Origin: JAGVSR01 sp963786675
Lineage (GTDB): Bacteria > Pseudomonadota > Alphaproteobacteria > Rhizobiales > Hyphomicrobiaceae
Reading direction: 5' to 3'
DNA: 64,000 bases
NCBI GenBank assembly: GCA_963786675.1
Contig: CAWAZY010000004.1
Location: 434,001 to 498,000, forward strand
The position numbers were made by a program, and so were the translations under genes. This document shows positions 42,708 to 50,103 of this stretch, piece by piece (within the stretch, counting starts at the first letter, position 1; each line of letters begins with the position of its first letter). Under the pieces are notes generated by a model, which was given only the letters and a program-made list of their open reading frames with translations, was not told the DNA's origin and searched no databases.

Positions 42708-44129
42708 CTACTTGTTTGAAAGGTATGCCTCCATCGAATCCTCCAGCGCTTCCTTCCAGGGCGTGTGGTGCAAGGGCGCCCTGGTGCCGGTGATGACCGA
42801 CGTATAGGCATTGTCGCGGAACGTCATGATGTTCTGATACTTGTGCTCTTTCCACTCGAAGAAGGCCTCGCAGGCACCGTCCACGTCGAAGGACGGATAA
42901 TCCGTCTCCGCGATCAACTCCTTCACATAGTCGCCCTGATAGTGGATCGCGTCATGCGCATCCTTGCCGGCATCCTCGCCCGCCACACGGTCGGCGACGT
43001 CCTTCAGCAGTACCGCCTTGTCGGTCGGAACTTTGATCCGACCCAGGATCACGTCACGCACCCACCAGGCCTGCGCGTCGAACATGTTGAAGGTGAACCA
43101 CTGGTCCTGCATGCCGAGGTAGAAAAGTTTCGGATTGTGAACCCAGACCACGCCCTTGTAGAGGTCGGCCGTCGCCAGCCGGTTCGCCGTCTTCAGCCGC
43201 AGGTCATCGGGCAAAAACGGGAAGTGGTGTTTGTAGCCAGTGCAAAGGATGATGGCGTCGATTTTCTTGGACGTGCCATCACCAAAATAGGCGTTGTGCT
43301 CATCGACCCGCACGAGCCCGGGCTTCTCCTCCCAGTTCGCCGGCCATTTGAAGCCCATGGGCTGGCGGCGATAGGTGCTGGTGATCGACTTGGCGCCGTA
43401 CTTCCAGCACTGACTGCCGATATCCTCGGCCGAATAGGACGTCCCCATGATGAGGATGTCCTTCCCAGTGAACTCCCGTGCATCGCGAAAATCGTGCGCG
43501 TGCAGCACGCGGCCGTTGAACTTGTCGAAACCGGGGTACTCCGGCACGTTCGGCACGCTGAAATGTCCAGAGGCGACGATCACATAGTCGAAGTCCTCTT
43601 CATACATCCGGTCGTTGACGAGATCGTGCACAGTGACGGTGAACTTGCTGTTTAAGGGATCATTGGCGGTGACGGTGAAACTGCTGCTCGCCGGATGGTT
43701 CGCGGTTACGGTGAAATTGCCTCTGCCGTCGGTGTACTTCACCATCCGGACGGTCGTGGAGAAACGAATCCACTCGCGCACCCCCGCTTTTAGTACGCGA
43801 CCCTGAATGTAATCGCACAGTACCGCGCGGGGCGGGTAGCTGCCGATCTGCTTGCCGAAATGCTCCTCGAAAGAGTAGTCGGCGAACTCCAACCCTTCCT
43901 TAGGTCCGTTCGACCATAGATAACGGTACATCGAGCAGTGGACCGGCTCGCCATTCTCATCGAGGCCGGTGCGCCAGGTGTAGTTCCACAGCCCTCCCCA
44001 GTCCGACTGCTTCTCGAAGCAGACAATCTCGGGGATGTCGGCGCCGTTGCGCCTTGCACTTTCGAATGCTCTGAGCGCGGCCAGTCCGCTGGGGCCCGCA
44101 CCGATAACGGCAACTCGCGTATTCTGCAT
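42708..44129 (-). CDS. tmm: Trimethylamine monooxygenase Tmm (FMO family)
   Basis: 473 aa. A class B flavin monooxygenase that oxidises trimethylamine to TMAO. FAD motif VAVIGAGPSGLAAL (about residues 5-18), FMO-identifying stretch FNGRVLHAHDFRD (about 208-220) and NADPH motif MGTSYSAEDIG (about 227-237) are all present, with the GxSYSAED form typical of Tmm. A 12-residue repeat is present twice plus a partial third copy at about residues 134-168, which is not expected in the family. The start is ATG 44129 after GAGGGA; a frame upstream adds eight residues. tmm-tdm form one operon, divergent from the GntR regulator. Confidence 0.92.
   Translation of the reverse strand: MQNTRVAVIGAGPSGLAALRAFESARRNGADIPEIVCFEKQSDWGGLWNYTWRTGLDENGEPVHCSMYRYLWSNGPKEGLEFADYSFEEHFGKQIGSYPPRAVLCDYIQGRVLKAGVREWIRFSTTVRMVKYTDGRGNFTVTANHPASSSFTVTANDPLNSKFTVTVHDLVNDRMYEEDFDYVIVASGHFSVPNVPEYPGFDKFNGRVLHAHDFRDAREFTGKDILIMGTSYSAEDIGSQCWKYGAKSITSTYRRQPMGFKWPANWEEKPGLVRVDEHNAYFGDGTSKKIDAIILCTGYKHHFPFLPDDLRLKTANRLATADLYKGVVWVHNPKLFYLGMQDQWFTFNMFDAQAWWVRDVILGRIKVPTDKAVLLKDVADRVAGEDAGKDAHDAIHYQGDYVKELIAETDYPSFDVDGACEAFFEWKEHKYQNIMTFRDNAYTSVITGTRAPLHHTPWKEALEDSMEAYLSNK
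43633..43716 (-). repeat. In-frame 36-bp tandem repeat inside tmm
   Basis: Units begin at 43633, 43669 and 43705 on the plus strand, an exact 36-bp spacing, each starting GTGACGGTGAA or GTTACGGTGAA. They encode FTVTANDPLNSK, FTVTANHPASSS and a flanking FTVT-type segment. The DNA of the units has diverged somewhat, so the expansion is not brand new. Confidence 0.85.
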
Positions 44130-44356
44130 TCTATCCCTCTCTTTGATGTCCACCCTAGAGACGAGTTCTTCTTATGAAGCGCCCGCTGAGCGCACGCTGT
44201 TCTCGGGCTTTTGTGTTCTCAATGGAGCGGCGCTAGAGCCTGAAGGTGCCCCCCAGTCCCGTGTGTTGACGGGATGAGCCCAACCAAATGATGTCTCTGA
44301 TTTCGTAGCGTGGAACGGCCCTGCTGCCGCAGGTGGCCATATCTCATAGCGGTCAG

Positions 44357-44378
44357 CCTTGAGGGTGCACCCTCAAGG
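44357..44378. promoter_or_regulatory. Perfect 22-bp palindrome
   Basis: The arm CCTTGAGGGTG is followed directly by its exact reverse complement CACCCTCAAGG with no spacer. It lies 228 bp upstream of the tmm start codon. Uninterrupted dyads of this length are typical protein-binding sites, but the binder is unknown. Confidence 0.45.
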
Positions 44379-44485
44379 CGTTGGGTACGCGGCGATTCTA
44401 TGCGGCTGGTCCAACCAATCATGACCACACCCTGGCCTTTTCACGCCCTTTAAGATCAACTTTGAGGTTAGCACCCACTTTTCGC

Positions 44486-44510
44486 TGTGCCAAACGGATA
44501 AATTGGCACA
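44486..44510. promoter_or_regulatory. Candidate operator TGTGCCAA-N9-TTGGCACA
   Basis: Perfect 8-bp inverted arms at 44486-44493 and 44503-44510 in the tmm/GntR intergenic region, about 200 bp before the GntR start. Arms and spacing are suitable for a dimeric regulator. Confidence 0.45.
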
Positions 44511-44711
44511 TAATTGGTATAAAGTAGGCGGTCATGCAGGACCGTCGCAGTATGATTTGGGATCTGATCCACGGTGGCGCTGCGTCTGGCCTGCTTGATC
44601 GGCGTGCGTGACTGCGCATACCAAGCGGCTCGCGATCGAAGTGACGCGGGTGTCGGGCAAATAGCATCACGAGGCAGCCGCACACGACGACTTTGGGAGT
44701 AGAGGATCAAA

Positions 44712-45428
44712 GTGTCACTCGCACGCAAGACTACAGCACACAGGGCGCCATCAATTCAGGGCTCTCAAGAAATTTCGCGCGAAATCGGACAGGCGATCTT
44801 CGACCAGGCCTACAATCATGGCGAGCGGCTACCCACGGAGCGTCAGCTTGCCCTCACCTTCGGGGCCTCGCGCACCACGATCCGCAAGGCGCTGGCGCTC
44901 TTGGAGTCGCAGAAGCTCGTCAGCCGTCGTGCTGGCAGCGGGACCTATGTAAGCTTCCAAGCGTCGGCCAGTGAAACCGACATCGCCGAGCGCACCAGCC
45001 CCCTCGAACTCATTGAGGTTCGTGAGGCCATCGAGCCGCAGATTGCGCGTCTGGCTGTTCTTCACGCCAGTGCTGTCGATCTCGATCGTCTGCAGGGCTT
45101 GGTCCGCAATCTGCTCGCTGCAGAGAAGGCGCACAATTCCGAGAGCTACGCTTCGGCCGACGAGCAGTTCCATCTGGCGCTCGCCAGCGCGACGTCAAAC
45201 CCGCTTCTGGTTTGGCTCTATCAGCGCATCAACGACATTCGTACGCACGCGCTGTGGGGCGAGATGCGTCAGAAGATCATAACGCCCGAGAATATGCGCA
45301 TCTATAATGAACAGCATGCGGCCATCGTGCGCGCCGTACAGATTCGCGATGCGGCACGTGCGGCCGAGATCATGATCCACCACATGCAAAAGGCGCGCAA
45401 CGACCTCGTCGGTGCCCACAGCAGGTGA
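44712..45428 (+). CDS. GntR-family (FadR/FCD) transcriptional regulator
   Basis: 238 aa. The winged-helix domain (about residues 20-85) contains ERLPTERQLALTFGASRTTIRKAL and LVSRRAGSGTYV. The FCD ligand domain (about 95-230) contains SPLELIEVREAIEPQIARLA and ADEQFHLALASATSNPLLVWL, with a histidine metal-site pattern (FHLAL, EQHAAIV, MIHHM). Translation starts at GTG 44712 after GAGGATC. Divergent position next to tmm-tdm makes it the likely regulator of TMA oxidation. Confidence 0.9.
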   Translation: MSLARKTTAHRAPSIQGSQEISREIGQAIFDQAYNHGERLPTERQLALTFGASRTTIRKALALLESQKLVSRRAGSGTYVSFQASASETDIAERTSPLELIEVREAIEPQIARLAVLHASAVDLDRLQGLVRNLLAAEKAHNSESYASADEQFHLALASATSNPLLVWLYQRINDIRTHALWGEMRQKIITPENMRIYNEQHAAIVRAVQIRDAARAAEIMIHHMQKARNDLVGAHSR

Positions 45429-45456
45429 CGCAGCGGTGGGAAATCTCAATCCAGCA

Positions 45457-46170
45457 TCATCTCGCGGCTATAAGGAAATTGTCGAACAGCAGCCGTGATT
45501 GAGCGGCAAAACTCGACATATGCGTATGAGCCGAGGCTTGCATGCGATCAAGCGCGCCAGCTCCCTGGGATTGTTCGAGCGCTTCGGCATAGGCTGGCAC
45601 CTGAGCCCATTCGGACACTGTCGTATCCTCGATCTCCACGTGGTATTGCAGCCCCCAGGCTCGTGGTCCGACCCGCATCGCCTGACAGCTGCATACCGGT
45701 GAGCTGGCAAGCACCACCGCTCCCTCGGGGGGCTGGCGCACGGCGACCGAGTGCCATTGTAGGGCCTTGAAATTCTCTGGTAGTCCGCGAAAGAGCGGAT
45801 CGGTAAGCCCGTGCGATGTGAGTGCCACGTCGAGAACGCCAATCTCGGGCGGCTTCTGTGGTCCGCATGTTCCCCCAAGCGCATCTGCGAGGAGTTGGTG
45901 GCCAAGGCAGATGCCAAGGAAGGGCCGGCCCATGTCCCGGACCCATCGGCGGATGGCACGCTTCTCCTCGATCATCCAGGGGCACGTGTCGGTGTCCCAG
46001 ACATCCATGGGCCCACCCATGACCCACAGCGCATCATAGGGGTTGAGCTCCGGGATGGGCTCACCCTGACCCAGTTCGACCCCATCCCAAGCGATGCCTG
46101 CCTCCTGAAGGTAGTATCGCAGCCGCCCCGGATGTTCGCACGCGATGTGCTTGAGGACGAGCAGGCGCAT
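45457..46170 (-). CDS. Class I glutamine amidotransferase-like protein
   Basis: 237 aa. A GATase1 domain related to that of GMP synthase: ALWVMGGPMDVWD (about residue 48), the nucleophile Cys in FLGICLGHQLLADALGG (about 83-99) and the histidine-glutamate pair near WGLQYHVEIED (about 172-182). It stands alone with no synthetase partner domain. Homologues occur near methylamine genes; one possible role is hydrolysis of a gamma-glutamyl amide, but this is inference. The start at 46170 has GGGAG about 8 nt upstream. It converges on the GntR gene. Confidence 0.85.
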   Translation of the reverse strand: MRLLVLKHIACEHPGRLRYYLQEAGIAWDGVELGQGEPIPELNPYDALWVMGGPMDVWDTDTCPWMIEEKRAIRRWVRDMGRPFLGICLGHQLLADALGGTCGPQKPPEIGVLDVALTSHGLTDPLFRGLPENFKALQWHSVAVRQPPEGAVVLASSPVCSCQAMRVGPRAWGLQYHVEIEDTTVSEWAQVPAYAEALEQSQGAGALDRMQASAHTHMSSFAAQSRLLFDNFLIAAR

Positions 46171-46366
46171 CGTATTCGCTCCCCGTTGGCATATCTCGCC
46201 TACTAGCGATAAACTGAGTTCCGCCCCTGCCTTGTGCACTTGCGTCCGACGGGGCGCCGGTCTGTGATGAACCCGAACAATCGGAATCTGCCATCCCGGT
46301 TGGGCAGAGTACTATGGCACGCACTGGCACACCTTGCCCGGAAAGCGATCGAACCGATAGGCTCTC

Positions 46367-46831
46367 ATGATGGCCGAAACGATGACGGACAGGATATTTA
46401 CGGGGCAGTGCCTGTGCGGGGCGGTACGGTTCGAGCTCCAAGGACCGCTGCGACCCGTGTTCGTTTGTCATTGCCGGCAATGTGCGCGCTGGACAGGTCA
46501 TGTGGCGGCCGCGACCGCCGTCAGACCCGAAAACTTCCGGCTCGTCTCCGGAGCCGTCGCGTTGACCTGGTATCGCTCGTCCAATCATGCAGAACGCGGG
46601 TTTTGCACAACCTGCGGCTCAAGCCTGTTTTGGCGGCCATCCAGTGGGGATCGTATCGCCGTATTGGCAGGCTCGATCGATCTTCCGACCGGACTGACGA
46701 CGGCTGCTCACATCTTCACGGCGGAGAAATCCGACTACTATGCTATCGAGGATGGCACGCCTGCATTCCCGGGCAGCGCCGGAGCTGCCGCCCTGGCACC
46801 GGGAGATGCGCGCCCCGATTCCGGGCCATAA
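46367..46831 (+). CDS. GFA-family (formaldehyde-activating-like) zinc protein
   Basis: 154 aa. The Gfa/Mss4-like zinc fold: GQCLCGAVRFEL (CxCG, about residues 14-25), VCHCRQCARWTG (CHCxxC, about 33-44) and ERGFCTTCGSSLFWR (CxxC, about 75-89), i.e. both zinc sites are complete. Glutathione-dependent formaldehyde-activating enzymes belong here, though many family members have other or unknown roles. Proximity to formaldehyde-producing tmm/tdm and mgs genes makes C1 handling plausible. Confidence 0.83.
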   Translation: MMAETMTDRIFTGQCLCGAVRFELQGPLRPVFVCHCRQCARWTGHVAAATAVRPENFRLVSGAVALTWYRSSNHAERGFCTTCGSSLFWRPSSGDRIAVLAGSIDLPTGLTTAAHIFTAEKSDYYAIEDGTPAFPGSAGAAALAPGDARPDSGP

Positions 46832-46893
46832 TCGCGAACCGCGGCCCGGGTCGGTTTGTCCGAAGGTGACACACACGCCATCCGTCTTTAGAA

Positions 46894-47070
46894 TTCCCGG
46901 AACGCTGGCGAATTCCGGAATCTCCTGTCCACTCGGCAACTTAGATCTTCGGCCTTCAGGTTGAGCGGTTGGCTGATGATAGCGAAGTCCTGATCGGCCA
47001 AACTCCCCTGTGAGGAAACAATAATTCTCCTGGTTGAACATCGCGCCGCTTCTTGCTAGAAATTCCGGAA
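46894..47070. promoter_or_regulatory. Three TTCC(C)GGAA motifs upstream of mgsA
   Basis: TTCCCGGAA (46894-46902), TTCCGGAA (46913-46920) and TTCCGGAA (47063-47070), each flanked by GAA/AAA, occur in the 264-bp gap before mgsA. The pattern resembles a repeated operator. Confidence 0.35.
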
Positions 47071-47095
47071 GCACCGCTGAGAAGGAGAATTCCCC

Positions 47096-47992
47096 ATGTG
47101 CGGGATCGTCGGACTCTTCATCAAGGACAAGTCTCTGGAGCCACGGCTCGGAGAACTGACGGCACAGATGCTGTCCACCATGTGCGAGCGCGGACCGGAC
47201 TCGGCGGGTTTCGCCGTCTACGGCGCACCGGAAAACGGCAAAGCCAAACTGACGGTCCAATCGGCCAACGCTGACGTGGATTTCGCAGGCCTGGACAAAG
47301 CGCTCGGCAAAGCCATCGGCGCGCCGGTCGAGTTTGAGCGCAAGGAAACCCACGCGGTTCTGACCGTACCTGCCGGCAAGCTGGAAGACACCCGCGCCGC
47401 GATCAAGGCCGATCATCCTGGCGTGCGCATCATGAGTGCGGGTGAAGTCATCGAGATCTACAAGGAAGTCGGCTGGCCGACGGACGTCTCCGAACGCTTC
47501 CACCTGAAGGAAATGTCGGGCTCGCACGCCATCGGGCACACGCGCATGGCGACCGAAAGCGCCGTGACAACGCTTGGCGCGCATCCGTTCTCGACGGGGT
47601 CGGACCAGTGCCTGGTGCACAACGGCTCGCTGTCGAACCACAACAGCCTGAAGCGCCAGCTCAAGCATGACGGCATGACCTTCGAGACGGAGAACGACTC
47701 GGAAGTCGCGGCCGCCTACCTCACATGGCGCATGAAGCAGGGCATGAACCTGGGTGAAGCGCTGGAAAAGAGCCTCGACGACCTGGATGGCTTCTTCACG
47801 TTCGTTGTCGGCACGAAGAACGGCTTTGGCGTCATCCGCGATCCCATCGCCTGCAAGCCGGCCGTCATGGCCGAGACCGATCAGTACGTGGCCTTTGGTT
47901 CCGAGTACCGCGCGCTCGTCGGCCTTCCAGGCATCGAAAATGCCAAGGTCTGGGAGCCTGAGCCCGCAACGGTCTATTTCTGGGAACGGTGA
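47096..47992 (+). CDS. mgsA: N-methylglutamate synthase subunit A (amidotransferase type)
   Basis: 298 aa. Class II (Ntn) glutaminase fold with nucleophile Cys2 in MCGIVGLF, ERGPDSAGFAVYG (about residue 31), GHTRMATESAVTTLGAHPF (about 145-163) and LVHNGSLSNHNSLK (about 172). It supplies or gates the amino-transfer reaction in N-methylglutamate synthase, where methylamine or its glutamyl amide replaces ammonia. GGAG lies 7 nt before the ATG. It is followed by mgsB after 4 bp. The set is also like the glxBCD-glnT arrangement of rhizobia. Confidence 0.9.
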   Translation: MCGIVGLFIKDKSLEPRLGELTAQMLSTMCERGPDSAGFAVYGAPENGKAKLTVQSANADVDFAGLDKALGKAIGAPVEFERKETHAVLTVPAGKLEDTRAAIKADHPGVRIMSAGEVIEIYKEVGWPTDVSERFHLKEMSGSHAIGHTRMATESAVTTLGAHPFSTGSDQCLVHNGSLSNHNSLKRQLKHDGMTFETENDSEVAAAYLTWRMKQGMNLGEALEKSLDDLDGFFTFVVGTKNGFGVIRDPIACKPAVMAETDQYVAFGSEYRALVGLPGIENAKVWEPEPATVYFWER

Positions 47993-47996
47993 GAGC

Positions 47997-48683
47997 ATGA
48001 GAACGATCAATCTTGCCGAGACCCCGCTGCGGGACCTCAACTCGGAACTGCATCGCCAGACTGACGGTACCAACGAAGGCGAGTGGGAAATCTTGAACCC
48101 GCGCGGCCAGCATGCGGTCGCGGTGGGCGTCGATGCGCCCATCAAGATCGCGGTCAAGGGCAGCGTCGGCTACTACGGCGGCGGCATGAATAAGAAGGCC
48201 GCCATCACCATTCATGGCTCAGCCGGTCCCGGCGTTGCGGAAAACATGATGTCGGGCAGCGTCGTCGTGAAGGGCGATGCGAGCCAGTACGCCGGTGCCA
48301 CGGGCCGCGGAGGTCTTCTCGTCATCGAAGGCAACGCAGCCTCGCGCTGCGGCATTTCGATGAAGGGCATCGACATCGTCGTGCGCGGCAACATCGGTCA
48401 CATGTCGGCCTTCATGGCCCAGAGCGGCTCTTTGGTTGTCCTGGGCAATGCCGGCGACGCGCTTGGCGACTCGATCTACGAGGCCAAGCTCTTCGTGCGC
48501 GGCGACGTGAAGAGCCTCGGCGCCGACTGCATCGAAAAGGAAATGCGCCCCGAGCACCACGAACAGCTCGCCGCACTCCTCGAAAAGGCCGGCGTCAACG
48601 GCGTCAAGACCAGCGAGTTCAAGCGCTACGGCTCGGCCCGCAAGCTCTATACCTTCAACATCGACAACGCGGACGCCTACTGA
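47997..48683 (+). CDS. mgsB: N-methylglutamate synthase subunit B (GXGXG domain)
   Basis: 228 aa. A beta-helix like the C-terminal domain of glutamate synthase: KGSVGYYGGGMNKKAAITIHG, GPGVAENMMSGSVVVKGDA, GATGRGGLLVIEGNA and LGNAGDALGDSIYEAKLFVRG show the repeated glycine pattern. The start ATG at 47997 follows GAGAGC 4 bp after mgsA; frames open further upstream are mgsA in another phase. Its stop overlaps the mgsC start (TGATG). Confidence 0.9.
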   Translation: MRTINLAETPLRDLNSELHRQTDGTNEGEWEILNPRGQHAVAVGVDAPIKIAVKGSVGYYGGGMNKKAAITIHGSAGPGVAENMMSGSVVVKGDASQYAGATGRGGLLVIEGNAASRCGISMKGIDIVVRGNIGHMSAFMAQSGSLVVLGNAGDALGDSIYEAKLFVRGDVKSLGADCIEKEMRPEHHEQLAALLEKAGVNGVKTSEFKRYGSARKLYTFNIDNADAY

Positions 48684-50017
48684 TGACCTATCATAATCCG
48701 CCGACCACCCCCCGCAAGTCCGCCACCTTCGACGACTACACGTTGTCGGAGATCCGCCGCGCGGCGGCGACCGGCATCTACGACATCCGCGGCGGCGGCG
48801 CCAAACGGCGCGTCCCGCATTTCGACGACTTGCTGTTCCTCGGCGCGTCGATGTCACGTTATCCGCTCGAAGGGTACCGTGAGAAATGCACCACCAGCGT
48901 CGTGCTTGGCGCCCGCCATGCCAAGAAGCCGATCGAACTCAAGATCCCGATCACGATCGCCGGCATGAGCTTCGGTTCGCTGTCGGCGCAGGCCAAGGAA
49001 GCCTTGGGCCGCGGCGCCACGATTGCGGGCACGTCGACGACGACGGGCGACGGCGGCATGACGCCGGAGGAGCGCGGTCAGTCCCAGACGCTCGTCTATC
49101 AATACCTGCCCTCCCGCTACGGCATGAACCCCGACGATTTACGCAAGGCCGACGCCATCGAAGTCGTGGTCGGCCAGGGCGCCAAGCCCGGCGGCGGCGG
49201 CATGCTTCTCGGCCAGAAAATCTCCGACCGCGTGGCCGAGATGCGCACCCTGCCCAAGGGCATCGACCAGCGTTCCGCATGCCGCCATCCCGACTGGACA
49301 GGACCGGACGATCTCGAAATCAAGATCCTCGAGCTGCGCGAAATCACGGATTGGGAGAAGCCCATTTACGTGAAGTGCGGTGGGGCGCGTCCCTACTACG
49401 ATACCGCCCTGGCGGTGAAGGCCGGTGCGGATGTCGTTGTCATCGACGGCATGCAGGGTGGCACGGCGGCGACGCAGGAAGTCTTCATCGAACACATTGG
49501 TCAGCCGACGCTGGCCTGCATCCGGCCCGCCGTTCAGGCCCTGCAGGACCTCGGCATGCACCGCAAGGTTCAGCTCATCGTCTCGGGCGGCATCCGCAAC
49601 GGCGCGGATGTGGCCAAGGCGCTGGCGCTTGGGGCGGACGCGGTGGCCATCGGCACGGCGGCGCTCGTCGCCCTCGGCGACAACGATCCAGCTTTGGAAG
49701 AGGAATACAACAAGCTGGGCACGACGGCTGGCGCCTACGATGACTGGCACGAGGGCCGCTGCCCCGCCGGCATCACCACACAGGACCCGGAACTGGCCTT
49801 GCGCCTTGACCCGGTTCGGGCAGGACGCCGCTTGGCCAACTATCTGAAGGTCATGGCGCTCGAAGTGCAGACCATCGCGCGCGCCTGCGGGCACAATCAC
49901 GTCCACAACCTCGAACCCGAGGATCTGTGTGCACTGACACTGGAAGCCGCAGCGATGGCACGCGTGCCGCTCGCTGGCACGAGCTGGATTCCTGGACAGG
50001 GGCAGGGCGGTCTGTGA
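48683..50017 (+). CDS. mgsC: N-methylglutamate synthase subunit C (FMN-binding glutamate-synthase domain)
   Basis: 444 aa. FMN TIM-barrel with IPITIAGMSFGSLSAQAKEAL (about residue 90), TTTGDGGMTPEERG (about 120), VVVIDGMQGGTAATQ (about 250) and VSGGIRNGADVAKALALGADAVAIG (about 300, phosphate-binding site). The region equivalent to the glutamate-synthase cysteine cluster reads AYDDWHEGRCPAGITTQDPE: only the last cysteine is kept, so a canonical 3Fe-4S cluster is not expected, unlike the module-1 paralogue. A terminator overlaps its stop codon. Confidence 0.9.
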   Translation: MTYHNPPTTPRKSATFDDYTLSEIRRAAATGIYDIRGGGAKRRVPHFDDLLFLGASMSRYPLEGYREKCTTSVVLGARHAKKPIELKIPITIAGMSFGSLSAQAKEALGRGATIAGTSTTTGDGGMTPEERGQSQTLVYQYLPSRYGMNPDDLRKADAIEVVVGQGAKPGGGGMLLGQKISDRVAEMRTLPKGIDQRSACRHPDWTGPDDLEIKILELREITDWEKPIYVKCGGARPYYDTALAVKAGADVVVIDGMQGGTAATQEVFIEHIGQPTLACIRPAVQALQDLGMHRKVQLIVSGGIRNGADVAKALALGADAVAIGTAALVALGDNDPALEEEYNKLGTTAGAYDDWHEGRCPAGITTQDPELALRLDPVRAGRRLANYLKVMALEVQTIARACGHNHVHNLEPEDLCALTLEAAAMARVPLAGTSWIPGQGQGGL

Positions 50018-50027
50018 CCGCCCTTTT
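50005..50027 (+). terminator. Intrinsic terminator overlapping the mgsC stop codon
   Basis: GGGCGGTC-TGT-GACCGCCC (50005-50012 with 50016-50023) followed by TTTT. The stop codon TGA at 50015-50017 is inside the hairpin. A terminating ribosome would melt it, so it may act as an attenuator between mgsABC and gmaS. Confidence 0.7.
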
Positions 50028-50103
50028 CCTTGTGCGCGCTTAGTTTCCACCAATAAAAAGACGACGCCCGTCCAACGATAATTGTTCCGTGAAGGAGACG
50101 CCG

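Larger units (their letters stand above)
44130..44711. promoter_or_regulatory. Divergent regulatory region tmm / GntR gene
   Basis: 582 bp with no credible gene. It contains a perfect 22-bp palindrome (44357-44378), a FadR/GntR-like half-palindrome TGGTCCAACCA (44407-44417), and an 8-bp inverted repeat TGTGCCAA/TTGGCACA (44486-44493 with 44503-44510). These are candidate operators for the GntR protein encoded at the right edge. No strong -35/-10 pair was identified. Confidence 0.6.

Noticed and set aside
43633..43716. Repeat cluster considered as a CRISPR-like array
   Set aside because: Units are contiguous, in frame and protein-coding; no spacers.
44504..44519. Sigma-54 promoter (TGGCAC at 44504)
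   Set aside because: The -12 element reads TGGTA rather than TTGC, and the TGGCAC is one arm of a perfect inverted repeat, which explains it better.
46619..48157. A 512-codon open frame on the minus strand opposite the GFA, mgsA and mgsB genes
   Set aside because: Spans three unrelated conserved plus-strand genes; no domain character.
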